From Doryteuthis pealeii (lineage: Eukaryota; Mollusca; Cephalopoda; Myopsida; Loliginidae): DNA of 64,000 nt. This document shows, piece after piece, positions 63,969 to 64,000 of the stretch. A program made the position numbers and the translations under genes. The stretch lies in the NCBI GenBank assembly GCA_023376005.1, contig CM042148.1:68332369-68396368 (forward strand), in the 5' to 3' direction. Each line of letters starts with the position of its first letter. Within the stretch, counting starts at the first letter, position 1. A model generated the notes under the pieces. That model did not search any database. It was not told where the DNA came from and worked only from the letters and a program-made list of their open reading frames with translations.

Positions 63969-64000
<32 letters not shown>
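63540..64000. other. AT-rich end of window, (TA)n at the edge
   Basis: No feature is supported to 63970. (TA)n begins near 63972 and is cut by the window end. Confidence 0.6.

Overview
The window reads as AT-rich, repeat-dominated metazoan DNA. It is full of tRNA-derived SINEs, palindromic repeats sitting in (TA)n microsatellites, long pyrimidine tracts and decayed transposons. The style is molluscan and most like a cephalopod, but that is an impression from repeat content; no species-diagnostic gene is present. I find no convincing host protein-coding gene. Most open frames are translations of (TA)n, (CA)n, (TC)n or poly-T tracts.

Recognisable protein remnants are all from mobile elements: a broken Tc1-like transposase (about 2.6-3.07 kb), the C-terminus of a mariner-type transposase (15.1 kb), a CR1/Jockey-like LINE C-terminus on the minus strand (23.8-24.1 kb), and 3' ends of another LINE (28.5, 28.7, 55.8, 56.5 and 60.7-61.1 kb). 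Non-autonomous DNA elements include a hAT element with 8-bp target duplications (36.7-37.1 kb), Helitron-like elements with a hairpin and CTAG end (7.15, 16.6, 57.1 and 59.6 kb), and two hairpin families carrying telomere-like TTAGGG repeats. Three SINE families recur throughout: SINE-1 (tRNA head, CTTACTT tail), SINE-2 (weak tRNA-like head, TATA tail) and SINE-3 (tRNA-like head plus a hammerhead domain). LTR-like repeats lie at 3.1-4.0, 7.8-9.2, 11.9-12.3 and 14.5-14.9 kb.

The main discovery is a set of type I hammerhead ribozyme motifs. Eleven sites have the full core (CTGANGA, stem II, GAAA, a self-complementary or very short stem III, a UH cleavage site and a closing stem I): 18.75 kb minus, 19.64 kb plus, 21.06 kb plus, 31.98 kb plus, 32.20 kb plus, 33.10 kb plus, 33.23 kb minus, 34.61 kb minus, 47.53 kb minus, 48.15 kb minus and 56.32 kb minus. 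About ten more are degenerate. They belong to at least six unrelated repeat families, several of them palindromes with one ribozyme per strand, and nearly all lie next to (TA)n. This resembles Penelope-like element termini, retrozymes and schistosome SINE-like ribozyme repeats.

Layout: 0-9.3 kb SINEs, Tc1 remnant, Helitron, LTR-like repeats; 9.5-15.3 kb telomere-repeat hairpins, GGTT-tailed repeats, mariner remnant; 16.6-22.6 kb Helitron, nested tandem and inverted block, TA clusters and ribozyme elements; 22.9-37.2 kb LINE, SINEs, hairpin families, hAT; 37.5-44.5 kb pyrimidine-rich satellites and a 250-bp tandem array; 44.9-64 kb more hairpins, SINEs, GC-rich blocks, LINE 3' ends and a 490-bp repeat that duplicates one at 20.6 kb. 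The regions work as a layered record of insertions; there is no gene circuit to describe.
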